From Acidobacteriota bacterium (GTDB lineage Bacteria > Acidobacteriota > Polarisedimenticolia > J045), in the NCBI GenBank assembly GCA_017994815.1, contig JAGOJY010000028.1:1-55687 (forward strand): DNA of 55,687 nt, read 5' to 3'. A program made the translations under genes and the position numbers. The notes under the pieces were generated by a model. It saw only the letters and a list, made by a program, of their open reading frames with translations. It made no database searches and was not told where the DNA came from. Positions 1 to 8,896 of the stretch are shown here, in pieces (position 1 is the stretch's first letter; every line of letters begins with the position of its first letter).

Positions 1-991
1 ACGACGCGGCGAGCAGCGAGCTGTCCACCGTCGAGAGGATCGCCGACACGAGCGCCCCGGCGAAGACCGGGTACAGCGCGGCGGGGAGCAGCTCGTGCGC
101 GAGCCGGGGCAGCACCTGCTCCGGGTGTTCGAGCCCCGGCAGCGTCACGGCGGCGAACAGGCCCAGCGCGACCGGGATCAGCCCGATCAGCAGGTAGGTG
201 CCGGACGCCACGAGCGTCGAGCGCCGCGCGACGCGCGGCGAGCGCGCCGCGATCATGCGCGCGACGAGCTCCGCGGCGAAGACCGAGCCGCAGACCGGGA
301 TGGCCCAGGCCTCGATCACGGCCAAGAGCGGCTCCTGGCCGCCGCCGAGTGGCCGCAGGCGCGCGGGATCGATCGCGCCGAACGGTTCGACGCCGTGCCG
401 CAGCAGCGCCGCCCCGAGCAGCAGCAGGAGGCCGGCGATCAGGACGATCCCCTGCAGAAGGTCGGTCCAGGCGTCCGCCAGGAGTCCACCGGAAACGGTG
501 TAGATCACGACGACCAGCGCCGCCACGGTGATCGTGACCCACACGGCCAGCCCCGAGCTGGCGGAAAGCACCTGGCCGAAGGCCCGGACCTGGGCCGCGG
601 CCCAGAACACCGACGTCGGCACCATCAGCAGCACCGTCACGCGCTCGACGGCGATCGAGTAGCGCCGCCGCGGCAGGTCGGCGACGGTGGTCAGCCGCGC
701 GCGCCACAGCGGCACGGAGAACGCCACGCCCATCACGAACAGGCAGACCGCGTAGCCGAACGGGTCGGACGTGCCGCCGGCCAGGCCCGCGGCGTAGACC
801 ACCCCCGCCGCGCCGATGCAGGTCTCGGCCCCGAACCAGGTGGCGAAGATCGTGAAGATCGAGAGCGTGTAACCGAGCCGACGGCCGGCGACGAGGTAGT
901 CCTCCTCGGTGCGGATCCGCCGCGAGATCCAGGCCCCGATGGCGAGTTGCAGGACGACGTAGACCAGGACGGCGGTGGTGGAGACGTCCAT
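1..991 (-). CDS. Sodium:solute symporter family transporter (3' end missing)
   Basis: An integral inner-membrane transporter of the SSS family, which couples solute uptake to sodium (or proton) entry. The gene starts at ATG 991 and runs off the left edge, leaving about 330 residues. The N-terminus is a hydrophobic helix followed by a basic loop (RRIRTEEDYLVAGRR), which is the typical TM1 and first-loop pattern with the family motif DY.vAGR. Next comes a TWFGAET stretch, matching the conserved TM2 region. At least eight more hydrophobic helices follow, including the Y.SGGLLADAWTD region that is well conserved in the family. The substrate cannot be told. The C-terminal helices lie outside the window. 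Its start is 13 bp from the stop of the next minus-strand gene, so the two may be co-transcribed. Family assignment is firm, specificity unknown. Confidence 0.88.
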   Translation of the reverse strand, partial: MDVSTTAVLVYVVLQLAIGAWISRRIRTEEDYLVAGRRLGYTLSIFTIFATWFGAETCIGAAGVVYAAGLAGGTSDPFGYAVCLFVMGVAFSVPLWRARLTTVADLPRRRYSIAVERVTVLLMVPTSVFWAAAQVRAFGQVLSASSGLAVWVTITVAALVVVIYTVSGGLLADAWTDLLQGIVLIAGLLLLLGAALLRHGVEPFGAIDPARLRPLGGGQEPLLAVIEAWAIPVCGSVFAAELVARMIAARSPRVARRSTLVASGTYLLIGLIPVALGLFAAVTLPGLEHPEQVLPRLAHELLPAALYPVFAGALVSAILSTVDSSLLAAS

Positions 992-1003
992 CCCGGACAG
1001 GCG

Positions 1004-1639
1004 TCAGAAGTTCCGCGTGTACGTGTAGACGAACGCGATCGGCTTGCAGTCCCGGACCGGCGGTGCGAACTCGATCTCGCGCAGCTCGCGGACGGCCTGG
1101 TCGGCCATCGCCGGGTCGCCGGTCGTGTTTTCCTTCACCTGCACGTCGAGCACCTGGCCCTCGGCGCTCACCCGGGCCCGCAGCACCACCCGCCCGCGGG
1201 CGTGCCCCTGCGGCAACGGCACGGACGGCGCGGAGATGATCCGCGGCACCGCGCGATCGGGCGGGCACGGCGCGTCGGTGCGGACGTACTCCGCGCTGAC
1301 CCAGCCGGTGCGCCCGTCCGGGAGGCGCACCTCGTACCAGCCCTCGCGCTCGGAGACGACCAGCAGGCGCTCGTTCTGCCCGATCTTCTCCACCGCCTCG
1401 CTGTCGGTGCCGGGCGCGGAGCGGACGTTCAGGCGCGAGGCGGTGACGCGCACCCACTCCTCCTCGGCCTGCGCCGGCGGCGGCGGCTCGGGCCGGACCT
1501 CCTCGGCCTGCGCCGGCGGGGCCGGCGGGGGCGACGGGGGAGCCGGCGCCGGCGCCGCCTCGCGCACCGTGCGGCAACCCGCGACGAGTGCGAGCACGGC
1601 GAACAACGACAGCAGCGCGGCCGAGGGATGGCGCGGCAT
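1004..1639 (-). CDS. Lipoprotein with bacterial SH3 domain and TonB-C-like domain
   Basis: A predicted lipoprotein of 211 aa. The N-terminus is a signal peptide ending in a lipobox (LVAGC), so the protein should be anchored to a membrane through Cys22. A Pro/Ala/Glu-rich spacer follows (about residues 28-62). Then comes a bacterial SH3 (SH3_3) domain with the diagnostic LNVRSAPG and GWVSAEYV motifs, usually a peptidoglycan or peptide binding module. The last 80 residues resemble a TonB C-terminal or TonB-like domain (RVVLRARVSAEGQVLDVQV). I chose ATG 1639 over ATG 1645 because GGAGG lies 6 nt before it but directly abuts the upstream ATG. An envelope-binding role is inferred; no catalytic residues are visible. 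Confidence 0.8.
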   Translation of the reverse strand: MPRHPSAALLSLFAVLALVAGCRTVREAAPAPAPPSPPPAPPAQAEEVRPEPPPPAQAEEEWVRVTASRLNVRSAPGTDSEAVEKIGQNERLLVVSEREGWYEVRLPDGRTGWVSAEYVRTDAPCPPDRAVPRIISAPSVPLPQGHARGRVVLRARVSAEGQVLDVQVKENTTGDPAMADQAVRELREIEFAPPVRDCKPIAFVYTYTRNF

Positions 1640-1874
1640 CGACATCCTCCAGGCGGGCCGGGGGCCCGGGGTCGAGACACTAGCACACGGCCGGCGCGGC
1701 CGCGGACGGCCCGCCGCCCCGCTGGGACGGCCGCCGTCCACTGCCCTTGCCGAACCGCTGGTCGGACCCCGGGAACCGCTCGCTTCCCGCGCGAACCCTG
1801 CGCCGGCCGCGAACGTTCATAACTACGATCAGCGGAAGCGTCCGCCCGCCCCGGCGAGCGGCGGAGGAAGATCG

Positions 1875-2984
1875 ATGGCGCGACTGGTGCGATTGCTGCT
1901 GGTGCTGTTCGTGGTGGGCGGGGCGGTGGTCGGCGGCTACGCCTGGCTCAAGCGCGGCGGCGGGGAGCCGGGCTACAAGGAAGTCGAGGTCACCCTCGGC
2001 TCGATCACGGACAAGGCCGTCGCGGTCGGGCAGATCACGCCGCGCGTCGAGTACCGCGTGAAATCCAAGATCTCCGGCATCGTGAAGACGTGCTTCGTCG
2101 AGGTCGGCGACCACGTGCGCGCCGGCGACCCGCTGTTCGAGATCGCGCCCGACCCGACCCCCGCCGAGCTGGTCGAGGTCGAGCGCCAGCTGCAGTCGGC
2201 CGAGACCGGCTTCGCCCGGGCCGAGGCGGATTACGCGCGGGTCAAGCAGCTGTCGAGCGAGGGCATCCTGGCCCGCGGCGATCTTGACGCCAGCCGCGAG
2301 GCCTACGACCGCGCCCGCATCGAGCGCGAGCGGGCGCAGGACACGCTGGACCTGGTCCGCAAGGGGCGCATCGCCGGCCGCGGCGAGCGGTTGGAGTCGA
2401 TCATCCGCGCGCAGTCCGGCGGGACGGTCCTCGCGCGGCAGGTCAACCCCGGCGACCCGGTGGTGCCGCTCACGTCGTACCAGGCCGGGACCGACCTGGC
2501 GACGATCGCCGACATGTCGGACCTGCTGTTCAAGGGGACCGTGGACGAGATCGACGTCGGCAAGCTGCGCGCCGGGACCGAGGCGCGGATCAAGATCGGC
2601 GCGCTGCCGGACGAGGTCGTCACCGGGCGGCTCAGCCGGATCGCGCCGCAGGCCCGCGAGAAGGACAACGCCCGGCTGTTCGACGTCGAGATCGAACTGT
2701 CCCCGGGCAGCGACGGCCAGGTCGTGCTGCGCGCCGGGTACTCGGCCAACGTCGACCTGATCATCCGCGAGAAGAAGGACATCCCGGTCCTGCCCGAGCG
2801 CGTGGTCCAGATCGAGAAGGACGGCAAGGCGTTCGTCGAGCTGCCGCCGACGGCCCCCGGGGGCGAGCCGCGCAAGAGCGAGATCACGACCGGCCTGTCG
2901 GACGGGCTCAACATCGAGGTCGTCGCCGGGCTGGCCGCGGGGGACAAGGTCGTCGAGCGGCCGCCGCGCGAGATCGGCGGCTAG
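1875..2984 (+). CDS. MacA-like periplasmic adaptor (HlyD/MFP family)
   Basis: Membrane fusion protein of 369 aa that should link the inner-membrane ABC permeases encoded just downstream to an outer-membrane channel. It begins with a single N-terminal membrane anchor (residues 5-25). The barrel-sandwich/lipoyl half-motif follows (ISGIVKTCFVEVGDHVRAGDPLFEI). A coiled-coil hairpin of about 75 residues is rich in Glu/Arg/Ala. The second lipoyl half (AQSGGTVLARQVNPGDPV) and the beta-barrel domain with IGALPDEVVTGRLSRIAPQA come next. ATG 1875 is preceded by GGAGGAAG at good spacing. It heads a five-gene same-strand run ending at 6495. No outer-membrane TolC partner is present in the window. Confidence 0.9.
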   Translation: MARLVRLLLVLFVVGGAVVGGYAWLKRGGGEPGYKEVEVTLGSITDKAVAVGQITPRVEYRVKSKISGIVKTCFVEVGDHVRAGDPLFEIAPDPTPAELVEVERQLQSAETGFARAEADYARVKQLSSEGILARGDLDASREAYDRARIERERAQDTLDLVRKGRIAGRGERLESIIRAQSGGTVLARQVNPGDPVVPLTSYQAGTDLATIADMSDLLFKGTVDEIDVGKLRAGTEARIKIGALPDEVVTGRLSRIAPQAREKDNARLFDVEIELSPGSDGQVVLRAGYSANVDLIIREKKDIPVLPERVVQIEKDGKAFVELPPTAPGGEPRKSEITTGLSDGLNIEVVAGLAAGDKVVERPPREIGG

Positions 2985-3002
2985 GGCGGGGCGGGGGCGC
3001 AC

Positions 3003-4232
3003 GTGGGCATCGGCATCGGCCTGCGCCAGATCTGGCGCGACCTGACGACGCAGAAACTGCGGACGTTCCTCACGACGTTCGGGATCGTCTGGGGCACCGT
3101 CGCCATCAGCCTGCTCCTGGCGTTCGGGCAGGGGTTCCACCAGCAGCTGGCGAAGAGCTTCGCCGGGCTCGGCGAGTACATCGTCATCGGTTTCCCGTCC
3201 AAGACCTCGATCCCGTGGGAAGGCCTGGGCAAGGGCCGCCCGGTGCTGCTGACCGAGGACGACATCGAGCTGATCCGGCGCCGCGCGCCGGACCTGCTCG
3301 GCGCCTCGGGCGAGTTCGCGGGGAGCCTGATCCTGAACTACCAGGACCGCACGCTGCGCGTGGATGTCGGCGGCGTCTCGCCGATCTTCGGCGAGCTGCG
3401 CAACATGATCGCCGCGCCGGGCGGCCGCTGGCTCAACGAGCTCGACACGCGCGACCGCCGCCGCGTGCTGTTCATCGGCGACGAGCTGGCCAAGGACATC
3501 TTCAAGGCCGACGAACCGGTCGGCAAGACGGTGCTGCTGCACGGCTCGCCGTTCCTGGTCGTCGGCGTGCTGAAGAAGAAGGACCAGGACTCGAACTACA
3601 ACGGGCGCGACGAGGGCAAGGTCTTCGTTCCGCTGACGACGTACGCGGCGCTGACCGGCGAAAAGTACCTCAACAACGTGATCTTCAAGGCCGTGGACAC
3701 GTCGCGGACCGAGGCGCTGAAGTCCGACGTGATCCGGATCCTGGCCGGCAAGCACCGCTTCTCGCCCGAGGACAAGGAAGCGCTCTTGGTCTGGGACACC
3801 ACCGACATGTACACGTTCCTCGACACGTTCATGCTCGGCTTCAAGCTGTTCCTCGGCATCGTCGGGTCGCTGACGCTCGTCGTGGGCGGGATCGGCGTCT
3901 CGAACATCATGCACGTGGTGGTCGAGGAGCGGACGCGCGAGATCGGGATCAAGCTGGCGCTCGGCGCGCGCCCGCGCTCGGTCCTGCGCCAGTTCCTCGG
4001 CGAGACGCTGGCGATCACCGGGCTCGGCGGCGCGGTCGGCCTCGCCATCGCCGCCGGCGTGTGCCGGCTCTGGCTCGGCACCGGGCTGCAGGAGTACGTC
4101 GGCGTGCCGCGTATCAGCGCCACGGTGGCGCTGGCCAGCGTCGCGATGCTGGCGCTGGTCGGCCTGTTGGCCGGGTACTTCCCGGCCCGCGAAGCGGCGC
4201 GGCTCGATCCCGTCGTCGCGATGAAGGTCTGA
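3003..4232 (+). CDS. MacB-type ABC transporter permease 1 (FtsX domain)
   Basis: Inner-membrane permease of 409 aa with the MacB/LolC layout: one transmembrane helix near the N-terminus (about 22-42), a large periplasmic MacB_PCD domain (about 45-270), then three C-terminal helices of an FtsX domain. The coupling region before the cytoplasmic loop reads VVEERTREIGIKLALGA, the hallmark of this permease class. It starts with GTG at 3003, 18 bp after the adaptor stop. Its closest sequence relative in view is the next gene, with the same layout and many shared segments (for example IGDELAK...KTVLL and the C-terminal LLAGYFPAREAAR). The two probably form a heterodimer instead of the MacB homodimer. 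Confidence 0.9.
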   Translation: MGIGIGLRQIWRDLTTQKLRTFLTTFGIVWGTVAISLLLAFGQGFHQQLAKSFAGLGEYIVIGFPSKTSIPWEGLGKGRPVLLTEDDIELIRRRAPDLLGASGEFAGSLILNYQDRTLRVDVGGVSPIFGELRNMIAAPGGRWLNELDTRDRRRVLFIGDELAKDIFKADEPVGKTVLLHGSPFLVVGVLKKKDQDSNYNGRDEGKVFVPLTTYAALTGEKYLNNVIFKAVDTSRTEALKSDVIRILAGKHRFSPEDKEALLVWDTTDMYTFLDTFMLGFKLFLGIVGSLTLVVGGIGVSNIMHVVVEERTREIGIKLALGARPRSVLRQFLGETLAITGLGGAVGLAIAAGVCRLWLGTGLQEYVGVPRISATVALASVAMLALVGLLAGYFPAREAARLDPVVAMKV

Positions 4233-4233
4233 C

Positions 4234-5484
4234 ATGGCCCCGCGGATCGGCCTGATCGTCCAGCTGTTCCTGCGCGCCTCGCGCGTGCAGCACAAGCGCG
4301 CCGCGCTCACGATCGCGGCGATCGCCTGGGGCTCGCTGACGCTGTTGCTCCTGCTCGCCTTCGGCGAGGGGTTGAAGCGCCAGATGCTCCTGGCGCGGAT
4401 CGGGATGGGGACCAACCTCGCGATCGTCTGGCCCGGCGAGACCGGGCGCGCCTGGCAGGGCTTGCCGCCCGGCCGGCCGATCCGGCCCCGGCTGGAGGAC
4501 ATCGAGTTCCTCGAGTCGCGGCTGCCGGGCGACGTGGTCGGCGAGATCAAGAACTGGGAGACCAGCTTCAGCTACGCCGGCAAGACCGTGAACGGGATGC
4601 TGACCGGCGCCAGCTGGCGCTACGGCGAGCTGCGGAACTTCATTGCCCGGCCGGGGGGCCGGTTCCTGAACGCGCTGGACGAAACGGGCAAGCGCCGCGT
4701 CGCCTTCGTCGGCGACGAGCGGGCCAAGGAGCTGTTCGGCGAGGAGGAGCCGGTCGGCAAGACGCTCCTGATCAACAGCACGCCCTACACCGTGATCGGC
4801 GTGATGAAGAAGAAGCTGCAGATGGGCACCTACGGCGGGCCGGACGCCACGAACGTCGTGATCCCGATCACGACCTACAAGGCCCAGTTCGGCACCGAGC
4901 GGCTGGGGAACATCGTCCTGCGCGCCCGCACGCCGGAGGAAATGCCGCTGCTTTTGCGCTCGTTCCGCGCGGCGATGGGCGGCCGCTACCGCTTCGATCC
5001 CGAGGACGAGCGAGTGTTCGGCATCTGGGACACGGTCGGGCGGGCCAATGTCCTCGGCAACATGCTGCTCGGCATCGAGGTGTTCCTCGGCGTGATCGGC
5101 GGGCTGACGCTGATCGTCGGCGGCGTGGGCGTGGCCAACATCATGTACGCCGTGGTCAAGGAGCGGACGCGCGAGATTGGCGTGAAGATGGCGCTCGGCG
5201 CCCGGCCCGGCTGGATCACCGCGCCGATCGTGCTGGAGGCGGTCACCTACACCGTGGCGGGAGGGCTGCTCGGCACCGTGGCCGCGGTGCTGATCGTTTC
5301 GCTGCTCGGCATGCTGCCGACCGAGGGCAACCAGGCGCTGGAGTTCCTCGGCAAGCCGACGCTGTCCATGCCGATCGGCCTCGCCGCGGCCGGCGTCCTC
5401 GGCGCGATCGGCCTGTTGGCCGGGTACTTCCCCGCGCGGCGGGCGGCGACGATCGACCCGGCGCAAACGCTGCGCTACGAGTGA
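4234..5484 (+). CDS. MacB-type ABC transporter permease 2 (FtsX domain)
   Basis: Second inner-membrane permease (416 aa), starting 1 nt after the stop of permease 1 and therefore almost certainly translationally coupled to it. Layout: N-terminal TM helix (about 25-45), MacB_PCD periplasmic domain, three C-terminal TM helices. The conserved VVKERTREIGVKMALGA and LLAGYFPARRAATIDP stretches mark it as a paralogue of the upstream permease. Tandem permeases of this type generally pair as a heterodimer driven by one shared ATPase, here the next gene. The substrate could be a lipid, peptide or drug; the sequence does not decide. Confidence 0.9.
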   Translation: MAPRIGLIVQLFLRASRVQHKRAALTIAAIAWGSLTLLLLLAFGEGLKRQMLLARIGMGTNLAIVWPGETGRAWQGLPPGRPIRPRLEDIEFLESRLPGDVVGEIKNWETSFSYAGKTVNGMLTGASWRYGELRNFIARPGGRFLNALDETGKRRVAFVGDERAKELFGEEEPVGKTLLINSTPYTVIGVMKKKLQMGTYGGPDATNVVIPITTYKAQFGTERLGNIVLRARTPEEMPLLLRSFRAAMGGRYRFDPEDERVFGIWDTVGRANVLGNMLLGIEVFLGVIGGLTLIVGGVGVANIMYAVVKERTREIGVKMALGARPGWITAPIVLEAVTYTVAGGLLGTVAAVLIVSLLGMLPTEGNQALEFLGKPTLSMPIGLAAAGVLGAIGLLAGYFPARRAATIDPAQTLRYE

Positions 5485-5497
5485 TGGGAGACGAGCG

Positions 5498-6241
5498 ATG
5501 AACCTGCCCCGGTTGCGACGCAACGGCAACGGCGATCAGCCCGCGGACGGCGAGCTGATCCGCATGGAGCAGATCAGCAAGGTCTACGACACCGGCCGGG
5601 TCAAGGTCGAGGCGCTGCGCGGCATCGACCTCGAGATCGGGACCGGCGAGTTCGTCGCGGTCGTCGGGCCGTCGGGTTCGGGCAAGTCGACGCTGATGAA
5701 TCTCCTGGGCTGCCTCGACACACCGAGCGCGGGGCGCTACACGCTGCGCGGCGAGGCGGTCTCGGGGCTCGGGCGGGACCAGCTCGCCGCGATCCGCAAC
5801 CGCCGGGTCGGGTTCGTGTTCCAGAGCTTCAACCTCCTGCCGCAGATCTCGGCGCTGGAGAACGTCGAGTTGCCGCTCCTGTTCGGCGGGGTCGGCAAGC
5901 GCGAGCGCGCGCGCCGGGTCCAGGAGCTGCTCGAGCGCGTCGGGCTCTCCGACCGCGCGCACCACAAGCCGACCGAGCTGTCCGGGGGGCAGATGCAGCG
6001 GGTGGCGATCGCGCGGGCGCTGGCGATGGACCCCGACATCCTGCTGGCCGACGAGCCGACGGGGAACCTCGACAGTTCGTCGGGCGGCGACATCATGTCG
6101 CTGTTCGAGGACCTGTGGCGCAACGGCCGGACGGTGATCGTGATCACGCACGACATGGCGCTGGCCCGGCGCGCCAGCCGCGTCATCGAAATCCGCGACG
6201 GCGCGATCGTGCACGACGGCGCCGCGGCGCCGGCGGCCTGA
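5498..6241 (+). CDS. MacB/LolD-type ABC transporter ATP-binding protein
   Basis: Cytoplasmic ATPase of 247 aa that should energise the two upstream permeases. Walker A is GPSGSGKST, the Q-loop region is FVFQSFNLLPQISALENVELP, the ABC signature is LSGGQMQR, and Walker B is ILLADEPTGNLD, followed by the switch His in ITHD. The long helical insert after the Q-loop and the DEPTGNLDS sequence are typical of the MacB/LolD/FtsE subgroup. The N-terminus carries about 17 extra polar residues before the nucleotide-binding fold. ATG 5498 follows a short GGGAG-like site, 13 bp after the permease stop. Confidence 0.93.
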   Translation: MNLPRLRRNGNGDQPADGELIRMEQISKVYDTGRVKVEALRGIDLEIGTGEFVAVVGPSGSGKSTLMNLLGCLDTPSAGRYTLRGEAVSGLGRDQLAAIRNRRVGFVFQSFNLLPQISALENVELPLLFGGVGKRERARRVQELLERVGLSDRAHHKPTELSGGQMQRVAIARALAMDPDILLADEPTGNLDSSSGGDIMSLFEDLWRNGRTVIVITHDMALARRASRVIEIRDGAIVHDGAAAPAA

Positions 6242-6243
6242 CC

Positions 6244-6495
6244 GTGAACGGCGGCGAGGCGCTGTTCTGGGGCGTGCTCGCGATCGCGAGCGCCGGGCTG
6301 GTGATCGGCCTCGCGTTCCTGCTCAAGCGCCTCGAGCGCGGCGGGATCCTCTCGCAAGAAGGAGGAACGGCATCGCGGCTGGGCAACGCGGCGCTGGAGG
6401 TCCAGGAGATCCTCGAACCCGGCAAGCGCCAGATCGTCGAGGTCCGCCGCGAAAAGGCCACCGACCCCGCGCGCAAGGGGGAGAGCCATCGCTGA
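6244..6495 (+). CDS. Small single-pass membrane protein (hypothetical)
   Basis: An 83-aa protein not recognised as a known family. It starts with GTG at 6244, two bases after the stop of the ATPase gene, which argues for translational coupling and membership of the export operon. Residues 7-27 form one hydrophobic helix (LFWGVLAIASAGLVIGLAFL), followed by a basic stop-transfer KRLER, so the N-terminus would be outside and the tail in the cytoplasm. The remaining about 50 residues are charged and Glu/Arg-rich. It may be an accessory subunit of the transporter. Confidence in coding comes from position and the clean helix-tail layout; function is unknown. Confidence 0.6.
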   Translation: MNGGEALFWGVLAIASAGLVIGLAFLLKRLERGGILSQEGGTASRLGNAALEVQEILEPGKRQIVEVRREKATDPARKGESHR

Positions 6496-6758
6496 GACGC
6501 ATCGGCATTTCGAACCGCATTCGAGCTAGGTCAGCGGCAGCTCCCTGAGCCATCGCGCCACCACCATCCACGCCTCCGTCTGCACCGGATCGCCGGGGCG
6601 CCTGCGGCGGGCGGGAAGGGCCCTCGATACGACATCGTTCGCCATGCGTCTCGTTGGCAGTTGTTCTCGGGTGCCGGATCGTGCGCGCGGACGTGCGACT
6701 ACCGGTGCGGCGCCGGTTCATCGGTGCCGCGTGCTCGACAACGGGCTGCCGCGCCAAT
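6496..6758. other. Intergenic stretch, possible minus-strand gene remnant
   Basis: Between two convergent genes. On the minus strand one frame ending at TAG 6526-6528 reads like the end of a protein (PGDPVQTEAWMVVARWLREL, then PLT and stop), but it has no start and no longer open context, so it may be a gene remnant. I see no convincing terminator hairpin or promoter. Confidence 0.3.
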
Positions 6759-8858
6759 CTAGGAATGCGCCGGCGCTCCCGCCAACAGCGCGATCAGTTC
6801 CTCGCCGTAGAGCGCGAGCTTGACCGGGCCGAGGCCCTTGATTTGCGCGAGGGCCTGGAGCGTCCCGGGCCGGGTGCGCGCGATCTCGTCCAGCACGCTG
6901 TCGTGGAACACCGTGAACGCGGGCGCCCGCGCGGCCGCAGCCCGCTGGCGGCGCCACTCCTTGAGCCGCGCGAGCAGCGCCGGGTCGGCCGAACCGACGA
7001 GGGCGGGGAGGGGGACGGACCCGGCGGCGGCGCGCCGGCGCGGGGCGCCGCGCGGTGCGGGCGGGGCGGGGGGCGGCACCTGCGGGGGGAGCGGCAGGTC
7101 GGGACGCGTTTCGCCGCGCATGACCCGTGCGCCCTCGCGCGACAGGCCGAGCACCGCCGTCCCGGCGCGGGCGCCGGCGATCGCCCGGCGCTCGACGAGT
7201 CCGCCGCCGACCAGGGCGTCGAGCAGCGCGCGCAGGGCCGGCAGCGGCACGCCGCGCAGCCGGCCGTACGTTGGCAGGGCGTCCAGCCCGCGGTCCTTGA
7301 CCTTGCGCTCCGCGCTGCCGGCCAGGACCAGCGCGACGACCTCGGCGCCGAAGCGGCCGTCGAGCCGGGCCACCGCCGACAGCGCGATCCGTACCCGCTC
7401 GTACTCGTCGTCGTCCAGCGCGCGCAGCGGCGCCGCGCGGTCGCCACAGCAGACGTCGCAGGCCCCGCAGCGCGGCGCGACGCCGCCGCGCGCGGCGCCG
7501 GCAAAATAGTCGTAGACGTAGCGCGTGCGGCAGCCGCCGTGGAACGCGTAGCGGATCATCGCGTCGAGCCGCTCGCGGTCGCGGCGCGCCTTGTGCTCGC
7601 GCAGCTCGACGTCGAGCGGCAGCGGACCCTCGCCGGGCGCGATCCCGCGGGCGTCGGCCGCCTGCCGCAGCAGGCGCAGCGCGGTCGCCAGCTCCATCCG
7701 CTGGGCGGCCGTGCGCGCCCCGCGCGAAGCGAGCTCGTCGGCCTCCTGGCCCGCGCCGACCTGGCGCAGCACCGACCAGGCGCGGCGCAGCGTGTCCGCA
7801 TCGGGATTGCTGCCGCGCAGGAAGAACTCCTGGGTCCGGATGTCGGCGGGGGAGAACAGAAGCTCGCAGCGCGAGGGCCGGCCGTCGCGCCCGGCCCGAC
7901 CGGCTTCCTGGTAGTAGGCCTCGATGCTGCCGGGGATGTCCGCGTGCACGACGAAGCGGATGTCGGCCTTGTCGATGCCCATGCCGAACGCGTTGGTCGC
8001 GGCGATCGCGTCGAGCCGGCCGGCGAGGAACTGTTCCTGCACCCGCACGCGCTCGGCATCGCTCAAGCCGGCGTGGTACCCGCCCGCCGACAGCCCCAGC
8101 GCCTCCAGTTCGGCAGCCCACAGCTCGACCGACTTGCGAGTCGCGGCGTAGACGATCCCCGGCGTCCCGGCGCGCCGCAGTACCCGCGCCAGCTCGCGGC
8201 GCTTTTCGGCAAAGGAGCGGACCGGCGCCACCGCCAGCGACAGGTTCGGCCGCTCGAAGCCGGTGACCACCTCCAGCGGGTCGGCCAGCCGCAGCTGCCG
8301 GGCGATGTCGACCCGCACGTCGGGCGTCGCGGTCGCCGTGAACGCGCCGGCGGGAACGCCCAGCGCCTCGCGCAGCGGGCCGAGCCGCAGATAGTCCGGC
8401 CGGAAATCGTGGCCCCAGGAGCTGATGCAGTGCGCCTCGTCCACGACCATGCGTGCCACACCGAGTGCGGTCAGCCGGTCGAGGAACCCGGCCAGCGCCA
8501 GCCGCTCCGGCGCGACGTAGAGCAGCTTCACGCCGCGGCCGATCGCGCGCTCGGCCGCGAGCCGCTCCGCCGCGGACTGGCCCGAGTGCAGCGCGGCCGC
8601 GGCGATGCCGCGCGCCGCGAGCGCGTCGACCTGGTCCTTCATCAGCGCGATGAGCGGCGAGACGACGAGCGTCACGCCGTCGAGCAGCAGCGCCGGGGCC
8701 TGGTAGCACAGCGACTTGCCGGCGCCGGTCGGCATGACGGCGATGACGTCGCGGCCGGCGAAAAGCGCTTCGGTCGCCTCGCGCTGGCCGGGCCGGAACT
8801 GCGCGTGACCGAAGACGCGCGCGATGCAGTCGTCGAGGGCTGCCGGTGCCTGTTCCAT
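6759..8858 (-). CDS. recQ: ATP-dependent DNA helicase RecQ
   Basis: A 699-aa superfamily 2 3'-5' helicase acting in recombination and replication-fork repair. The helicase core carries motif 0 (FRPGQREA), Walker A (MPTGAGKSLCYQ, about 42-53), the DEAH box and RecQ aromatic loop (DEAHCISSWGHDFRPDY, from residue 140) and motif VI (QEAGRAGRDGR). The RecQ zinc-binding subdomain shows the four-cysteine pattern C...CGACDVCCG around residues 450-475. A winged-helix region follows, and a C-terminal HRDC domain (LARLKEWRRQRA ... IKGLGPVKLALYG) closes the protein. A Pro/Ala-rich linker separates the last two domains. It stands alone on the minus strand; the tandem repeat array begins just upstream of its start. 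Confidence 0.95.
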   Translation of the reverse strand: MEQAPAALDDCIARVFGHAQFRPGQREATEALFAGRDVIAVMPTGAGKSLCYQAPALLLDGVTLVVSPLIALMKDQVDALAARGIAAAALHSGQSAAERLAAERAIGRGVKLLYVAPERLALAGFLDRLTALGVARMVVDEAHCISSWGHDFRPDYLRLGPLREALGVPAGAFTATATPDVRVDIARQLRLADPLEVVTGFERPNLSLAVAPVRSFAEKRRELARVLRRAGTPGIVYAATRKSVELWAAELEALGLSAGGYHAGLSDAERVRVQEQFLAGRLDAIAATNAFGMGIDKADIRFVVHADIPGSIEAYYQEAGRAGRDGRPSRCELLFSPADIRTQEFFLRGSNPDADTLRRAWSVLRQVGAGQEADELASRGARTAAQRMELATALRLLRQAADARGIAPGEGPLPLDVELREHKARRDRERLDAMIRYAFHGGCRTRYVYDYFAGAARGGVAPRCGACDVCCGDRAAPLRALDDDEYERVRIALSAVARLDGRFGAEVVALVLAGSAERKVKDRGLDALPTYGRLRGVPLPALRALLDALVGGGLVERRAIAGARAGTAVLGLSREGARVMRGETRPDLPLPPQVPPPAPPAPRGAPRRRAAAGSVPLPALVGSADPALLARLKEWRRQRAAAARAPAFTVFHDSVLDEIARTRPGTLQALAQIKGLGPVKLALYGEELIALLAGAPAHS

Positions 8859-8896
8859 CGCCGGAATGCGTCGCTCGGGCCGCCCGCGGCGGCTTC

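Noticed and set aside
1004..1639. SH3/TonB lipoprotein as the missing TssJ
   Set aside because: TssJ is a transthyretin-fold lipoprotein of about 150-180 aa with no SH3 or TonB domain, and this gene lies 11 kb from the T6SS.
95..1822. Long plus-strand open frame across the symporter and lipoprotein genes
   Set aside because: Its product is Arg/Gly/Asp/His-rich low complexity without any fold; the minus strand gives a clear SSS transporter and an SH3/TonB lipoprotein. It is a high-GC antisense shadow.
1680..4550. 956-codon minus-strand frame opposite the exporter genes
   Set aside because: Composition is typical of antisense reading of GC-rich genes, and it covers a well-supported plus-strand operon.
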